Of a stretch of DNA of 53,284 bases, positions 7,567 to 18,257 are shown piece after piece (position 1 is the first letter of the stretch; every line of letters begins with the position of its first letter). The stretch lies in assembly GCF_000513955.1 (NCBI RefSeq), contig NZ_AZUZ01000012.1, positions 186 to 53,469 of the forward strand, given 5' to 3'. Origin of the DNA: Pseudoxanthomonas suwonensis J47 (GTDB lineage: Bacteria > Pseudomonadota > Gammaproteobacteria > Xanthomonadales > Xanthomonadaceae). The notes below the pieces were generated by a model. It was given only the letters and a program-made list of their open reading frames with translations. It did no database searches and was not told the DNA's origin. The translations under genes and the position numbers were made by a program.

Positions 7567-8178
7567 TCAGGCCGACCAGCGGTGCTGCAGGAAATAGCAG
7601 CCGCGGTGGCGACGCACGTCGAAGTCCGCGACCTTCTGCCTCCCCGCTTCCTCCAGCAGGACCTGCAAGGTGCCGTCGCCGGCGCTGGGCGTCGAGCCGA
7701 AGAACTCCGCGTCGACCAGGGCCGCGCGACCGAGCCGCGTGAGCTGCGCCATCACCCGCATCGCCTGGCGGTGCCGCATGCCGGCCCAGTCGAAGCTCTC
7801 CGCGATGCGGTTCACGTCGCCCTGCGCCATGGAAGCGCGCAGGTCCACTGCCAGCTCGCGCGGGCTCGTCGCGCATCCCTGGCCTTTCGGTCGCCGCGAC
7901 TGGCGCGGGCGGGATTCCGCCAGCAGTCCGGCCGCCGGCAGCGGCATGCCGGTCAGCTCGGCCTCGCGGCGCTGCTCGTGACGGATGCGGTTCTGGACCT
8001 CGGCCGACAGGGCCACGTGGCGTCCACCCAGGCGGCTGCAGGCGACGTTGGTGTAGGCGTAGGTGCCGTCGGGCATCGCGCAGCGGGCGATGCCGGTCGC
8101 GGCTTCGGCGTGGCCCGGCATGGCCAGCGTGCAGCTGGCAATGGCGCAGGCGAGCATGGAAGACAGGAACGGGCGCAT
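7567..8178 (-). CDS. Secreted DUF4124-type protein, paralogue of the 5207-5935 product
   Basis: The product is about 203 aa from the ATG at 8178. An in-frame ATG at 8196 would add six residues, and both starts have weak ribosome-binding sites. A signal peptide ends near AEA-A. It shares motif order with the 5207-5935 product: RCAMPDGTYAYTNVACSRLG, then GCATSPREL, then AQGDVNRIAESFDWAGM followed by AMR, then a C-terminal HRGCYFLQ. Here the linker before the C-terminus is not proline-rich. The function is unknown; it is probably periplasmic with a possible disulfide. The two paralogues lie 1.6 kb apart around metF and DUF3228. Confidence 0.75.
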   Translation of the reverse strand: MRPFLSSMLACAIASCTLAMPGHAEAATGIARCAMPDGTYAYTNVACSRLGGRHVALSAEVQNRIRHEQRREAELTGMPLPAAGLLAESRPRQSRRPKGQGCATSPRELAVDLRASMAQGDVNRIAESFDWAGMRHRQAMRVMAQLTRLGRAALVDAEFFGSTPSAGDGTLQVLLEEAGRQKVADFDVRRHRGCYFLQHRWSA

Positions 8179-8412
8179 GGCGGTGGGGCGTGGCATGCCT
8201 TGGACGGCATGCGCGGATGATCCGTTCGCATTCGTGGAGGCCGCGTCCGGAAGCGGCGAATGCCGGCTGAATCGCTTCGCGCCTTGCGGCGGCGTTCAGT
8301 TGCGGCTCCACGTTTCCGCCACGTCGCCGACGCGCGCTGTTCACGGCGGTGGCGCGAAGGTCGTCGCAAGGGCCGGTCGCAACCGGCGCCACCCCACCGG
8401 AGAACCGCCCCG

Positions 8413-9573
8413 ATGCTGGCCACCACCTACCGCCGCCCGCGCAGGATGCGCATCGCCCATGTCGCCGAACCGGTGATCGAGCATCCCAACGACGCCATCG
8501 TCCGCGTCACCCGCACCTGCATCTGCGGCTCGGACATCCACATCTACAACGGCCTGGTGCCGGACACGCGGGTCGGCTCGATCATCGGCCACGAGTTCTG
8601 CGGCGTGGTAGAGGAAGTGGGGCCGTCGGTGCAGAACCTGAAGGTGGGCGACCGGGTGCTGGTGCCGTTCAACATCTTCTGCGGCAGCTGCTTCTTCTGC
8701 CAGAAGGAGCTGTACGGCAACTGCCACAACGTCAATTCGCAGGCCAGCGCGATGGGCGGCTTCTACGGCTACACCCACACCGCCGGCGGTTATGACGGCG
8801 GGCAGGCCGAGTACGTGCGCGTCCCGTTCGCAGACGTAGGCCCAACCATCATCCCCGACGACATCCACGTCGAGGACGCGGTGCTGCTGACCGATGCCTT
8901 CCCCACCGGCTACCAGGCCGCCGAGATGGGCAGCATCCGAGAGGGCGACACCGTCGTGGTGTTCGGCGCCGGCCCGGTCGGCCTGTTCGCGGCGAAGAGC
9001 GCCTGGTTCTTCGGCGCCGGGCGGGTGATCGTGGTGGATTGCGAGGACTACCGCCTCGAGTTCGCCCGGACCTTCGCCCACGCCGAGACGGTGAACTTCC
9101 GCGAGGTCGACGACGTCGCCACGTACCTGAAGAAGATCACCGACTGGCTGGGCGCGGACGTGTGCATCGACGCGGTCGGCTGCGACGCCAGTGGCAGCGC
9201 GTTCCACAGCCTCACCGGCAAGGTGATGATGCTGCAGGCCGGTTCGGCGATCGCCCTGCACTGGGCGATCAACAGCGCGCGCACGGGCGGGCGCATCTCG
9301 ATCGTCGGCGTGTACGGGCCGACCTTCAACATGGTTCCGATCGGCAACGCGGTGAACAAGGGCCTGACCCTGCGCATGAACCAGGCCAGCGTGAAGCGGC
9401 ACCTGCCGCGGCTGATCGAGCACATCCGCGCCGGTCACATCTCGCCGCGCGAGATCATCACCCACCGCATCCCGCTGGAAGAGGTGGCGGATGCCTACGA
9501 CATCTTCGTCAACAAGCGCGACAACTGCATCAAGCCGGTGCTGATCCCGCCCTCCGCGCAGGGAGAGGCGTGA
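8413..9573 (+). CDS. Zinc-dependent alcohol dehydrogenase
   Basis: The 386-aa product is a medium-chain dehydrogenase/reductase. Likely catalytic zinc ligands are C38 (CICGSD) and H60/E61 (GHEFCG). The structural zinc ligands are the four cysteines C90, C93, C96 and C104. A Rossmann NAD(P) site follows (VVFGAGPVGLFAAK, with acidic VVDCED after strand 2, favouring NAD). It resembles the formaldehyde/threonine-type branch of the family, but the substrate cannot be fixed from sequence. The ATG at 8413 is preceded by GGAG. Its stop overlaps the start of the next gene (TGATG), so the two are translationally coupled. Confidence 0.88.
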   Translation: MLATTYRRPRRMRIAHVAEPVIEHPNDAIVRVTRTCICGSDIHIYNGLVPDTRVGSIIGHEFCGVVEEVGPSVQNLKVGDRVLVPFNIFCGSCFFCQKELYGNCHNVNSQASAMGGFYGYTHTAGGYDGGQAEYVRVPFADVGPTIIPDDIHVEDAVLLTDAFPTGYQAAEMGSIREGDTVVVFGAGPVGLFAAKSAWFFGAGRVIVVDCEDYRLEFARTFAHAETVNFREVDDVATYLKKITDWLGADVCIDAVGCDASGSAFHSLTGKVMMLQAGSAIALHWAINSARTGGRISIVGVYGPTFNMVPIGNAVNKGLTLRMNQASVKRHLPRLIEHIRAGHISPREIITHRIPLEEVADAYDIFVNKRDNCIKPVLIPPSAQGEA

Positions 9574-10004
9574 TGGCCGGCGACGCACGGGAGGACGCCA
9601 TGGCTGCGCAACGCTACGCACACATCCCCGGCTGGGGTTCGGACCTGCCGCGCGAGAACCGCCCCGCGGTGCCAATGGAGCGCACGCCGCCGCGGCTGGA
9701 CGTGCCGTGGAGCGATCCGCCGCCGCAGCAGCCGATGACGGTGGAAGTGCTGAAGTCGGTCGAGCGCCCGGTGCATTCGCGCACCTTCGGCACGCGCCTG
9801 CCGCCGAAGGGACTCAGCGGCGCGATCCGCCGCGCCGCCTTCCGCCGGAGCGAGAACGACGTCGGCCACTGGCTGATGCTGGTCGCCGCCGATCGGGTCA
9901 ATGTGGTCGAAGGCCTGTGCGAGGACGTGCGCCGTTCGCCGGGCAAGGCCGCGCTCGCCGGCATGGGCGTGGCGCTGCTGGCCTGGTGGTGGTTGCGGGA
10001 CTGA
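9573..10004 (+). CDS. Hypothetical protein coupled to the alcohol dehydrogenase
   Basis: The 143-aa product starts within the TGATG overlap with the dehydrogenase; a second in-frame ATG at 9600 is possible. The N-terminal half is proline-rich and polar. Near the C-terminus a hydrophobic stretch (AALAGMGVALLAWWWL) looks like a membrane anchor, so the bulk may face the cytoplasm. I do not recognise a domain. The coupling suggests it works with the dehydrogenase. Its 3' end overlaps the opposite-strand esterase frame by 107 nt. Confidence 0.65.
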   Translation: MAGDAREDAMAAQRYAHIPGWGSDLPRENRPAVPMERTPPRLDVPWSDPPPQQPMTVEVLKSVERPVHSRTFGTRLPPKGLSGAIRRAAFRRSENDVGHWLMLVAADRVNVVEGLCEDVRRSPGKAALAGMGVALLAWWWLRD

Positions 10005-10974
10005 AGGAAGCGCACGCCATCCATGGCCTGCTTGCGCCAGGCCCAGGAGCTATCCGCGCCGCGGGGGACTCGACGGCAGTTCGCCCGCTGCTGCGATCGC
10101 GCGAGCTCAATCCCCGTCGTGGGCTGCGGGCCATGGCGACTTCCTCGCGGAACAGGTGCAGCATCGCCCGCCGGTAGGCCTCGCCAATGCTGGCCGCATG
10201 CGTGCCTTCGGGCAACACCATCAGGTCGAGTTCCCATGGGCGGTCGCGACGGCTCCAGTAGCCATGCCAGTCGTGGGCGTTGCGCACCCGGTAGTCGAGG
10301 TCGCCTGCGCCGCTGGTGACCACCAGCCGCGTTTCCGTCGTCGCGGCGGCGGGTGGCGCGAACAGTGCATCGCGGCCGCGGCTCAGCGCCGGATTGCTGG
10401 CGATCCGGCCCCAGAACAGGTCCGGTTCGCGCAGTGCCGACCACAGCACGAAGTAGCCGCCGCGCGACTGCCCGACCAGCACCCGCCGCCGCCGGTCGAC
10501 GCGGTGGCGGCGTTCGGCTTCCGGCAGCAGTTCGTCGCGCAGGAAGGCGAGGAACGCCGCGGCGCCGGCTTCGCCCTGCGGGGTGTCCGGTGCGGCGTCG
10601 GAGAAGTCGATGTGGCGCGCGTTGACCGCAGGGTCGAAGCTGCCGTAGGCGATGCCGACGAGGATCGCCTCGGGCAGCTGCTCGTCGTAGTGCAGGAACA
10701 GGTGGGTGGGCGCCAGCAGCGGGAACAGGCTGTCGCCATCGAGCAGGTAGACCACGGGCCAGCGCCTGTCGGGGTGCTGGGCATGGCCCTCGGGCAGGCG
10801 CACGTAGACGTGGTACTCGCGCCCGGTGGCCTGCGAACGGATGGCGAAGTAGTCGCCGCTCAGGGCCGGGAGGTGGTCGAGCGGTACCGTCGCCGCGTCC
10901 CGCGCATGGGCGATGGTGGACAGGGCCAGGCCTTGCACGCCCGCCAGGAGCAGGGCGATGAGTCGGCGTCGCAC
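9898..10974 (-). CDS. Putative secreted esterase (alpha/beta hydrolase, esterase D/Fes-like)
   Basis: The frame is 358 aa and starts at a GTG preceded by GGGAG at a good distance. It has an N-terminal signal peptide (about 1-24). The fold resembles putative esterases of the Fes/IroE type (WPVVYLLDGDSLF near the start). The nucleophile is in VGQSRGGYF and the probable catalytic His in LPEGTHAAS. The recognisable domain ends near FREEVAMA, about residue 270-280. The last 80 or so residues are arginine/proline-rich, look non-coding and overlap the convergent gene by 107 nt. The original stop may have been lost, or the tail is a lineage extension. Confidence 0.75.
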   Translation of the reverse strand: MRRRLIALLLAGVQGLALSTIAHARDAATVPLDHLPALSGDYFAIRSQATGREYHVYVRLPEGHAQHPDRRWPVVYLLDGDSLFPLLAPTHLFLHYDEQLPEAILVGIAYGSFDPAVNARHIDFSDAAPDTPQGEAGAAAFLAFLRDELLPEAERRHRVDRRRRVLVGQSRGGYFVLWSALREPDLFWGRIASNPALSRGRDALFAPPAAATTETRLVVTSGAGDLDYRVRNAHDWHGYWSRRDRPWELDLMVLPEGTHAASIGEAYRRAMLHLFREEVAMARSPRRGLSSRDRSSGRTAVESPAARIAPGPGASRPWMACASFSPATTTRPAAPRPCRRARPCPANGARPRTGLRPH

Positions 10975-11100
10975 GCAGGCACTCCCGGCTGTCCGAGGTC
11001 AGGCGCGGATGCTGGCATGACGCTGGCCGGGAGACAAACCGGAGCGCGCGCCGCGGAGCCGGGAGAGCCGACGACCGGGGCCGCAGGGAAGCTGGCCGCA

Positions 11101-11129
11101 TACGGAAACGGGCGCCTCGCGGCGCCCGT
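11101..11129 (-). terminator. Terminator downstream of ahcY
   Basis: A perfect 9-bp stem (ACGGGCGCC / GGCGCCCGT) with a 4-nt loop lies about 25 nt beyond the ahcY stop on the minus strand. The tail is only TTTCC. Confidence 0.65.
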
Positions 11130-11153
11130 TCCATGTCCATCGCGGCGCTCCGC

Positions 11154-12599
11154 TCAGTAGCGGTAGTGCTCCGGCTTGAACGGGCCGTCGACCGGCACGC
11201 CCAGGTAGTCGGCCTGGCCCTGGGTCAGCTTCGTCAGCTTCACCCCGATCTTCTCCAGGTGCAGGCGCGCCACTTCCTCGTCCAGCTTCTTGGGCAGGCG
11301 GTAGACCGTCTTCTCGTAGGTCTCCTTGTTGGCCCACAGGTCGATCTGGGCCAGGGTCTGGTTGGAGAACGAATTGGACATCACGAAGCTCGGGTGGCCG
11401 GTGGCGCAACCCAGGTTCACCAGGCGGCCTTCGGCCAGCAGGAAGATGCTGTTGCCCGACGGGAAGGTGAACTTGTCCACCTGCGGCTTGATGTTGGTCT
11501 TCACCGCGCCGGAGGCGTACAGCCGGTCGACCTGGATCTCGTTGTCGAAGTGGCCGATGTTGCAGACGATGGCCTGGTCCTTCATCGCCTGCATGTGCTC
11601 GAGGGTGATGATGTCGCGGTTGCCGGTGGTGGTGACGTAGATGTCGGCCTTGCCGAGGGTGTCCTCGACGGTGGCGACCTCGAAGCCTTCCATCGCCGCC
11701 TGCAGGGCGCAGATCGGGTCGATCTCGGTGACGATCACGCGGGCGCCATAGGCGCGCAGCGAGTGCGCCGAGCCCTTGCCGACGTCGCCATAGCCGCAGA
11801 CCACGGCGACCTTGCCGGCCAGCATCACGTCCATCGCGCGCTTCAGGCCGTCGGCCAGCGACTCGCGGCAGCCGTAGAGGTTGTCGAACTTGGACTTGGT
11901 GACCGAGTCGTTGACGTTGATCGCCGGCACCAGCAGCTTGCCGGCCTCGGCCAGCTGGTAGAGGCGGTGCACGCCGGTGGTGGTCTCCTCGGAGACGCCC
12001 TTCCAGTCGGCGACCACGCGGGTCCAGTAGCCCGGGCGCTCCTGCGCCACGCGCTTGAGCAGGTTCTTGATCACCTGCTCCTCGTGGGAGCCGGACGGCG
12101 AGTTGACCCAGCTGTCGTCGCCCTGCTCGAGCTCGTAGCCCTTGTGGATCAGCAGGGTGACGTCGCCGCCGTCGTCCACCACCAGCTCCGGGCCGGCGAG
12201 GGTGCCGTCGGGCAGGGTGAAGGTCAGCGCGTCGAGGGTGCAGTCCCAGTACTCCTCCAGGGTCTCGCCCTTCCAGGCGAACACCGGGGTGCCGGTGGCG
12301 GCGATCGCCGCGGCGGCATGGTCCTGGGTCGAGAAGATGTTGCACGAGGCCCAGCGCACGTCGGCGCCGATGTCCTTGAGCGTCTCGATCAGCACCGCGG
12401 TCTGGATGGTCATGTGCAGCGAGCCGGTCACGCGCACGCCCCTGAGCGGCTGCGCGGCGGCGTACTTGCGGCGGATCGACATCAGGCCCGGCATCTCGTG
12501 CTCGGCGATGTCGATTTCCTTGCGGCCCCAGTCGGCCAGCGAGATGTCGGCGACCTTGTAGTCGCCGCCGGTGGAGAAGGTCTTGGCTACGGCATTCAT
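11154..12599 (-). CDS. ahcY: S-adenosyl-L-homocysteine hydrolase
   Basis: AhcY splits SAH into homocysteine and adenosine, clearing the by-product of SAM-dependent methylation. The 481-aa product is full length. Signatures are [15 protein letters not shown], the NAD-binding [11 protein letters not shown], and the C-terminal KPEHYRY. A GGAG ribosome-binding site lies 8-11 nt before the ATG at 12599. The long open frame upstream is read-through of the leader. The leader holds a SAH riboswitch, so expression should rise with the substrate. A terminator follows. Confidence 0.97.
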   Translation of the reverse strand: MNAVAKTFSTGGDYKVADISLADWGRKEIDIAEHEMPGLMSIRRKYAAAQPLRGVRVTGSLHMTIQTAVLIETLKDIGADVRWASCNIFSTQDHAAAAIAATGTPVFAWKGETLEEYWDCTLDALTFTLPDGTLAGPELVVDDGGDVTLLIHKGYELEQGDDSWVNSPSGSHEEQVIKNLLKRVAQERPGYWTRVVADWKGVSEETTTGVHRLYQLAEAGKLLVPAINVNDSVTKSKFDNLYGCRESLADGLKRAMDVMLAGKVAVVCGYGDVGKGSAHSLRAYGARVIVTEIDPICALQAAMEGFEVATVEDTLGKADIYVTTTGNRDIITLEHMQAMKDQAIVCNIGHFDNEIQVDRLYASGAVKTNIKPQVDKFTFPSGNSIFLLAEGRLVNLGCATGHPSFVMSNSFSNQTLAQIDLWANKETYEKTVYRLPKKLDEEVARLHLEKIGVKLTKLTQGQADYLGVPVDGPFKPEHYRY

Positions 12600-12640
12600 G
12601 CGGGTGCTCCGGTTAAGGCGGGCGTATGCTCGCTTCGTCC

Positions 12641-12760
12641 GGGCGCCGTTGTCGCGTGGGAATGCGCGTCGAGCCTGGCCCCGGATGCGGTGGCGTCCTC
12701 GCGGGACGCGCTCCGGCGGTCGTGAACCGCGGATCCTGGGTCGCAGCGCCCCTCGACGGG
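12641..12760 (-). promoter_or_regulatory. SAH riboswitch
   Basis: On the minus strand the leader starts GTCGAGGGGCGCTGCGAC and later has GGCCAGGCTCGACG and AACGGCGCCC, matching the conserved blocks of the SAH riboswitch class known upstream of ahcY. P1 pairs 12752-12758 with 12667-12673 (7 bp, perfect). A variable hairpin pairs GCGTCC with GGACGC (12693-12709). The pseudoknot pairs GGGGCGC (12746-12752) with GCGCCC (from 12641). The last element ends about 40 nt before the ahcY start. In known members SAH binding turns expression on. Confidence 0.92.
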
Positions 12761-12767
12761 CGCGCGC

Positions 12768-12773
12768 ATTATA
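12768..12773 (-). promoter_or_regulatory. ahcY promoter -10 hexamer
   Basis: A perfect TATAAT on the minus strand would start transcription near 12761, exactly at the 5' edge of the riboswitch. The -35 region is poor (nothing near TTGACA at 16-18 bp). Confidence 0.7.
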
Positions 12774-12882
12774 TCGGCCCATCGGGATCGACGGATGAAC
12801 CCGCCCGGGACTTTCGTCATGGGTCCCGGTGGGCCTGCGCATGGTATCCAGAAGGGTCGTCATACCCCTGGGGAACCCATCG

Positions 12883-15423
12883 ATGTCCGAAACCGCACCC
12901 AAGCCCGTCCGGGCGGGCCGCCAGCGGCGCGCGCCGCGCCCGCTCGCCGCGTGGGCGGCGCTGCCGCTGCTGGCCTGCACCGTCCTCGCCGGCGGCTGGC
13001 CGCAGCCGGCTGGCGCCCAGCCGCAGGCCAGCACCGCCAGCACCTACCGTGAACCCGTGCCGGAGCTGCGCGCGATCGTCGACGCGCCGCGTCCGCCGCA
13101 GATGAGCCTGTCGCCGCGCCGCGACCTGATCGCGATGCGCCAGGTGCCGGACCTGCCGGGCATCGACGTGGTCGCCCAGCCGGAGCTGAAGCTGGCCGGC
13201 CTGCGCCTGCACCCGCGCGTGCACGCCGCCAGCCAGTTCTCCTTCTCCAGCGACCTGTGGCTGATGGAGGTCGAAAGCGGTGCCGAGCAGCGCATCGCCG
13301 GCCTGCCGCAGCCGCTGGGCCTGGCCAGCATGGCCTGGTCGCCCGACCAGCGCTGGCTGGCCTTCAACCGCATCGACAGCGCCAGCGGCGCCAACGAGCT
13401 GTGGCTGGTCGACGTGGCCGCGCGCAAGGCGCGCCGCCTGGCCACCGGGCTCAACACCGTCGCCGGCGGCGCCTACAGCTGGCTGCCGGACAGCCGTGGC
13501 CTGCTGGTCCGCCTGCAGACCCCGCAGGCGCGGCCGCTGCCGCCGGCCGACGCGGTGCCGACCGGTCCGTCGATCCAGCAGACCGATGCCGGTGCCGGCG
13601 TGCGTTCGGTGCGCACCTACCAGGACCTGCTGCGCAGCGAGAACGACGCGCAGGTGCTGGAGCACTACCTCACCTCGCAGCCGGCGCGCGTCGGCATCGA
13701 CGGCAAGGTCACCCCGCTGGGTGCGACCGGCCTGTACATCGACACCTCGCCTTCGCCCGATGGCCGCTACGTGCTGGCGCAGCGGGTCGAGCGTCCGTTC
13801 TCCTACCTGGTGCCGCTGTCGCGCTTCCCGCGCGTGATCGAGGTGCTGGACGCGGCCACCGGCAAGCCGGTGCACACCGTCGCGCGCCTGCCGCTGGTGG
13901 AAGGCCTGCCGACCGGCAACGACGCGGTGGCCACCGGCGTGCGTTCGATCGACTGGCGCAGCGACGCCCCGGCAACCCTGGTGTGGGCCGAAGCGCAGGA
14001 TGGCGGCGACCCGGCGCGCGAGGCGGAAGTGCGCGACGCGGTGTTCGCGCACGCGGCGCCGTTCAAGGGCGCGCCGGTGCGCCTGGCCGAACTCGGCTAC
14101 CGCTACGGCGGCATCTACTGGGGTCGCGGCGACCTGGCCGTGCTCGGCGAGTACTGGTGGAAGACCCGTCGCAGCCGTACCTGGCGGATCCATCCGGACG
14201 AGCCGGGGCGCGCGCCGCAGCTGCTGTTCGACGTGTCCTTCGAGGACCGCTACGCCGATCCGGGCTCGCCGATGACCGCGCCGGACGATGCCGGCCACCA
14301 GCGCCTGCTCACCAGCGCCGACGGCAACAGCCTGTTCCTGTCCGGCGACGGCGCCTCGCCCGAGGGCGACCGTCCGTTCCTGGACCGCTACGACCTGGCC
14401 ACCGGCAGGACCGAGCGCCTGTTCCACTCGCAGGCGCCGTACTACGAGGTGCCGGCGGTGATGCTCGACAACACCGGCAAGCGCCTGCTGGTCAGCCGCG
14501 AATCGCCGACCGAGCCGATGAACGTGTACGTGCACGACGCCGACCGTCCGCAACCGCTGCGCGCGCTGACCCGCTTCGAACATCCGACGCCGCAGCTGCG
14601 CGACATCAGCAAGGAGCAGATCCGCTACCGCCGCGACGACGGTGTGGAGCTGACCGCCACGCTGTACCTGCCGGCCGGCTACGACGCCAGCCGCGACGGC
14701 CCGCTGCCGGTGCTGATGTGGGCCTATCCGCAGGAGTTCAAGTCGGCCGCTGCGGCCAGCCAGGTGACCGACTCGCCGTACCGCTTCAACCGGGTCAGCT
14801 ACTGGGGCCCGCTGCCGTTCCTGGCCCGCGGCTTCGCCGTGCTCGACGATCCGTCGATGCCGATCGTGGGCGAGGGCGATGCCGAGCCCAACGACACCTA
14901 CATCAGGCAGCTGGTCGCCAGCGCGCAGGCGGCGGTGGACGAGCTGGCCCGGCGCGGCGTGGGCGACCCGCAGCGCGTGGCGGTGGGCGGCCACTCGTAT
15001 GGCGCGTTCATGACCGCCAACCTGCTTGCGCACAGCCGCCTGTTCAAGGCCGGCATCGCCCGCAGCGGCGCGTACAACCGCACGCTGACGCCGTTCGGTT
15101 TCCAATCCGAGGAGCGCAACTACTGGCAGGCGCAGGAAACCTACCTGGCGATGTCGCCGTTCAACTACGCCGACCGGATCAAGGACGCGCTGCTGCTGAT
15201 CCACGGCGAGGAGGACAACAACCCGGGTACCTTCCCGATGCAGAGCGAGCGCATGTTCGCCGCGGTGAAGGGCCTGGGCGGCAACGCGCGGCTGGTGATG
15301 CTGCCGCGCGAATCGCACGGCTATCGCGCGCGCGAGTCGATCCTGCACATGCTCGCCGAGACCGACGACTGGCTGCAGCACCACGTGCGCCAGGCGCCGG
15401 CCGACCACACGGCGGCGAACTGA
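12883..15423 (+). CDS. S9-family prolyl oligopeptidase-type peptidase, secreted
   Basis: The 846-aa product has a long basic N-region and a hydrophobic signal (about 25-48, ending GAQ), so it is probably exported. A beta-propeller-like N-terminal half (repeated SPD-type blades such as [12 protein letters not shown]) precedes an alpha/beta-hydrolase domain. The catalytic triad is S705 in GGHSYGAF, D778 in HGEEDNN and H812 in RESHGYR. It resembles the glutamyl endopeptidase-like branch of S9. I start it at the ATG at 12883; the in-frame ATGs at 12829 and 12841 would extend it upstream without adding signal-like sequence. It is divergent from ahcY and followed by a strong terminator. Confidence 0.88.
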   Translation: MSETAPKPVRAGRQRRAPRPLAAWAALPLLACTVLAGGWPQPAGAQPQASTASTYREPVPELRAIVDAPRPPQMSLSPRRDLIAMRQVPDLPGIDVVAQPELKLAGLRLHPRVHAASQFSFSSDLWLMEVESGAEQRIAGLPQPLGLASMAWSPDQRWLAFNRIDSASGANELWLVDVAARKARRLATGLNTVAGGAYSWLPDSRGLLVRLQTPQARPLPPADAVPTGPSIQQTDAGAGVRSVRTYQDLLRSENDAQVLEHYLTSQPARVGIDGKVTPLGATGLYIDTSPSPDGRYVLAQRVERPFSYLVPLSRFPRVIEVLDAATGKPVHTVARLPLVEGLPTGNDAVATGVRSIDWRSDAPATLVWAEAQDGGDPAREAEVRDAVFAHAAPFKGAPVRLAELGYRYGGIYWGRGDLAVLGEYWWKTRRSRTWRIHPDEPGRAPQLLFDVSFEDRYADPGSPMTAPDDAGHQRLLTSADGNSLFLSGDGASPEGDRPFLDRYDLATGRTERLFHSQAPYYEVPAVMLDNTGKRLLVSRESPTEPMNVYVHDADRPQPLRALTRFEHPTPQLRDISKEQIRYRRDDGVELTATLYLPAGYDASRDGPLPVLMWAYPQEFKSAAAASQVTDSPYRFNRVSYWGPLPFLARGFAVLDDPSMPIVGEGDAEPNDTYIRQLVASAQAAVDELARRGVGDPQRVAVGGHSYGAFMTANLLAHSRLFKAGIARSGAYNRTLTPFGFQSEERNYWQAQETYLAMSPFNYADRIKDALLLIHGEEDNNPGTFPMQSERMFAAVKGLGGNARLVMLPRESHGYRARESILHMLAETDDWLQHHVRQAPADHTAAN

Positions 15424-15429
15424 ATGGAC

Positions 15430-15460
15430 GCGGCCCGCTCCCCTGGAGCGGGCCGCTTTC
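15430..15460 (+). terminator. Terminator after the S9 peptidase gene
   Basis: A perfect 11-bp stem (GCGGCCCGCTC / GAGCGGGCCGC) with a 5-nt loop, followed by TTTCC, lies 7 nt after the stop codon. Confidence 0.8.
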
Positions 15461-15545
15461 CATGCGGAACCGGTACTGCTGAAACTTTTGCGGCATTGCA
15501 CAAGGCGCGGCTAAGCTCGGGATTCCCCCGACCCGCCGTGCATCG

Positions 15546-18257
15546 ATGAACGCACCCCGCCAGCTGGAATTCGCCCCGCCGGACCTGCCCCTGCGCGACG
15601 ACGTGCGCCGCCTCGGCGCCCTGGTCGGCGACGTGCTCGCCGAGCAGGTCTCGCCGGCCTTCCTCGACGAGGTCGAGAAGGTGCGCACCACCGCGATTGC
15701 CCGGCGCCAGAACGGCAGCCCGATCGAAGCGCTGTCGGCGCTGCTGGACGGGCTGGAGCCGGCGCACGCCGAGGCGCTGGTGCGCGCGTTCAGTACCTAT
15801 TTCCAGGTGGTGAACATCGCCGAACGCGTGCACCGCATCCGCCGCCGCCGCGACTACCAGCGAACCGGCACCGGTCCGCAGCCGGAGAGCCTGCACGACG
15901 CGCTGCGCCGGCTGAAGGACAAGGGCGTGGCCGCGGAGGAGCTGCGCGACTGGCTCGAGCGCATCGACATCGAGCCGGTGTTCACCGCGCACCCGACCGA
16001 GGCGGTGCGGCGCGCGCTGCTGGAGAAGGAACAGATCATGGTCGCCGCGCTGGTCGACGACCTCGACGGCGGGCGCACTCCGGGCGAGCGCGCCGCCGAC
16101 CTGGCCCGCTTCCGCATGGCGCTGACCTCGGCCTGGCAGACCGCCGATTCCTCGCCGGTGCGCCCGGGCGTGGAGGACGAGCGCGAGCACGTCGGCTTCT
16201 ACCTCACCGAAGTGCTGTACCGGGTCATGCCGGTGTTCTACGAGACCCTGGAACACGCGATCGGCGAGTACTTCGGCATCGCCACCGAACTGCCGCGGCT
16301 GCTGCGCTTCGGCACCTGGGTCGGCGGCGACATGGACGGCAACCCCAACGTCGACGCCAACACCATTCGCGAGACCCTGGACGCGCAGCGCCGCGCCATC
16401 CTCGGCAAGTACCTGGTCGAACTGCAGCAGCTGGCGCGGCTGCTGACCCAGTCCGCCGGCGTGGTCGGGGTGGACGCGGCGGTGCTGGAGCAGGTGGAAC
16501 GCTACCGCGCGCTGCTGCCGGAAGCGGCCGCGGCGGCGCGGCCGCGCCACGCCGACATGCCGTACCGGCTGCTGATCGACCTGGTGCGCGCGCGCCTGCA
16601 GGCGACCCTGGAGGACCGGGCCGAGGGCTACGCCTCGCCGCGCGGGTTCGCCGACGACATCGACATGATCCGGCAGAGCCTGGAACACAACCGCGGCATC
16701 CACGCCGGCTGGTTCCAGGTGCGGCGCCTGGTCTGGCGCCTGCGCACCTTCGGCTTCCACCTGGCGCGGCTGGACGTGCGCCAGGAGTCGAGCGTGCACG
16801 CGCGCGCGGTGGCCGCCGCGCTGGACGACGCGCAGTGGGAGGCGCGCGAGCCGGTGGAACAGGCCGGCGTGCTCGGGCCCTACGCCGGTGGCGAGCGCGT
16901 CCTGCCGTCCAGCGACGAGGCCACCAACCAGCGCCTGGACGCGGTGTTCGCTGCGCTGGGCGACGCGCGCCGCCGCCACGGCGCCGACGCGCTGGGCGCC
17001 TACATCATCTCGATGGCGCGCAGCCGCGCCGACGTGCTGACCGTGCTGGCGCTGGCCCGCCGCGGCGGCCTGGTCGACGCCGACGGCCACGTGCCGCTGG
17101 ACATCGCCCCGCTGTTCGAGACCGTCGACGACCTGCGCCACGGTCCGGACACGCTGCGCGACCTGCTCGCCGACCCGGTCTACCGCGCACACCTGGCCGC
17201 GCGCGGCGACGTGCAGATGGTGATGCTCGGCTATTCGGACAGCGGCAAGGACGGCGGCATCGCCGCCTCGCGCTGGGGCCTGCAGCGCGCCCAGGTCGAG
17301 CTGCTGCAGGTGGCCGACGAGCAGGGCGTGCGCCTGACCTTCTTCCACGGCCGTGGCGGCTCGCTCAGCCGCGGCGGCAGCAAGACCACGCGCGCGGTGG
17401 ACGCCTCGCCGCGCGGCAGCGTCGACGGCCGCCTGCGCGTGACCGAGCAGGGCGAGGCGATCCACCGCAAGTACGGCATCCGCGCTTTGGCCCTGCGTTC
17501 GCTGGAACAGGCCACCGGCGCGGTACTGGCGTCGAGCATCCGCCCGCGCGACCCGGAGCCGCGCGAGGCGCGCTGGCGCGAGATCATGGCCACCGTCGCC
17601 GAGGCCAGCAGCGCGGCTTACCGCACCTTCGTCGGCGCGCCGCGCTTCATGGACTACTTCCGCGGCGCCACCCCGATCGACGTGATCGAACGGATGACCC
17701 TGGGCTCGCGGCCCTCGCGCCGGCTCGGCGAGGACGCGGCGCTGTCCAACCTGCGCGCGATCCCGTGGGTGTTCGCCTGGAGCCAGGCGCGCGCGGTGAT
17801 CCCGGGCTGGTACGGCCTGGGTACCGGCCTGAAGGCGGCGGTGGACCGCCACGGCGAGGATGCGCTGCGCGAGATGGGCCGCGACTGGCCGTTCTTCAAG
17901 ACGATGCTGGACGACGTGTCGATGGTGCTGGCCAAGGGCGACATGGGCATCGCCGGCATGTTCTCGAAGCTGGCAGGCGAGGAGCTGCACGGGGAGTTCT
18001 TCCCGCGGATCGAGGCCGAGCACGCGCTGACGAAGGAGTGGGTGCTGCGCCTCAACGGCAACGAGTGGCTGCTGCAGCACGACCAGCGCCTGGCCCTGTC
18101 GATCCGCCTGCGCAATCCGTACGTGGATCCGATCAGCGTGCTGCAGGCCGACCTGCTGGCACGCTGGCGCGCCAGCGGCCGCGAGGACGACGTGCTGCTG
18201 CGCGCGCTGGTAGCCGCGGTCAATGGCGTTTCCCAGGGCGTGCAGAACACCGGTTAA
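15546..18257 (+). CDS. ppc: Phosphoenolpyruvate carboxylase
   Basis: Ppc carboxylates PEP to oxaloacetate, refilling the TCA cycle. The product is 903 aa (E. coli 883). It carries the catalytic His H149 in [12 protein letters not shown], the [10 protein letters not shown] loop and the substrate-binding [14 protein letters not shown]. The C-terminus [12 protein letters not shown]...[11 protein letters not shown] is the family end. TTGCGG and TAAGCT upstream (about 15489-15518) could be its promoter. It stands alone on the plus strand. Confidence 0.96.
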   Translation: MNAPRQLEFAPPDLPLRDDVRRLGALVGDVLAEQVSPAFLDEVEKVRTTAIARRQNGSPIEALSALLDGLEPAHAEALVRAFSTYFQVVNIAERVHRIRRRRDYQRTGTGPQPESLHDALRRLKDKGVAAEELRDWLERIDIEPVFTAHPTEAVRRALLEKEQIMVAALVDDLDGGRTPGERAADLARFRMALTSAWQTADSSPVRPGVEDEREHVGFYLTEVLYRVMPVFYETLEHAIGEYFGIATELPRLLRFGTWVGGDMDGNPNVDANTIRETLDAQRRAILGKYLVELQQLARLLTQSAGVVGVDAAVLEQVERYRALLPEAAAAARPRHADMPYRLLIDLVRARLQATLEDRAEGYASPRGFADDIDMIRQSLEHNRGIHAGWFQVRRLVWRLRTFGFHLARLDVRQESSVHARAVAAALDDAQWEAREPVEQAGVLGPYAGGERVLPSSDEATNQRLDAVFAALGDARRRHGADALGAYIISMARSRADVLTVLALARRGGLVDADGHVPLDIAPLFETVDDLRHGPDTLRDLLADPVYRAHLAARGDVQMVMLGYSDSGKDGGIAASRWGLQRAQVELLQVADEQGVRLTFFHGRGGSLSRGGSKTTRAVDASPRGSVDGRLRVTEQGEAIHRKYGIRALALRSLEQATGAVLASSIRPRDPEPREARWREIMATVAEASSAAYRTFVGAPRFMDYFRGATPIDVIERMTLGSRPSRRLGEDAALSNLRAIPWVFAWSQARAVIPGWYGLGTGLKAAVDRHGEDALREMGRDWPFFKTMLDDVSMVLAKGDMGIAGMFSKLAGEELHGEFFPRIEAEHALTKEWVLRLNGNEWLLQHDQRLALSIRLRNPYVDPISVLQADLLARWRASGREDDVLLRALVAAVNGVSQGVQNTG

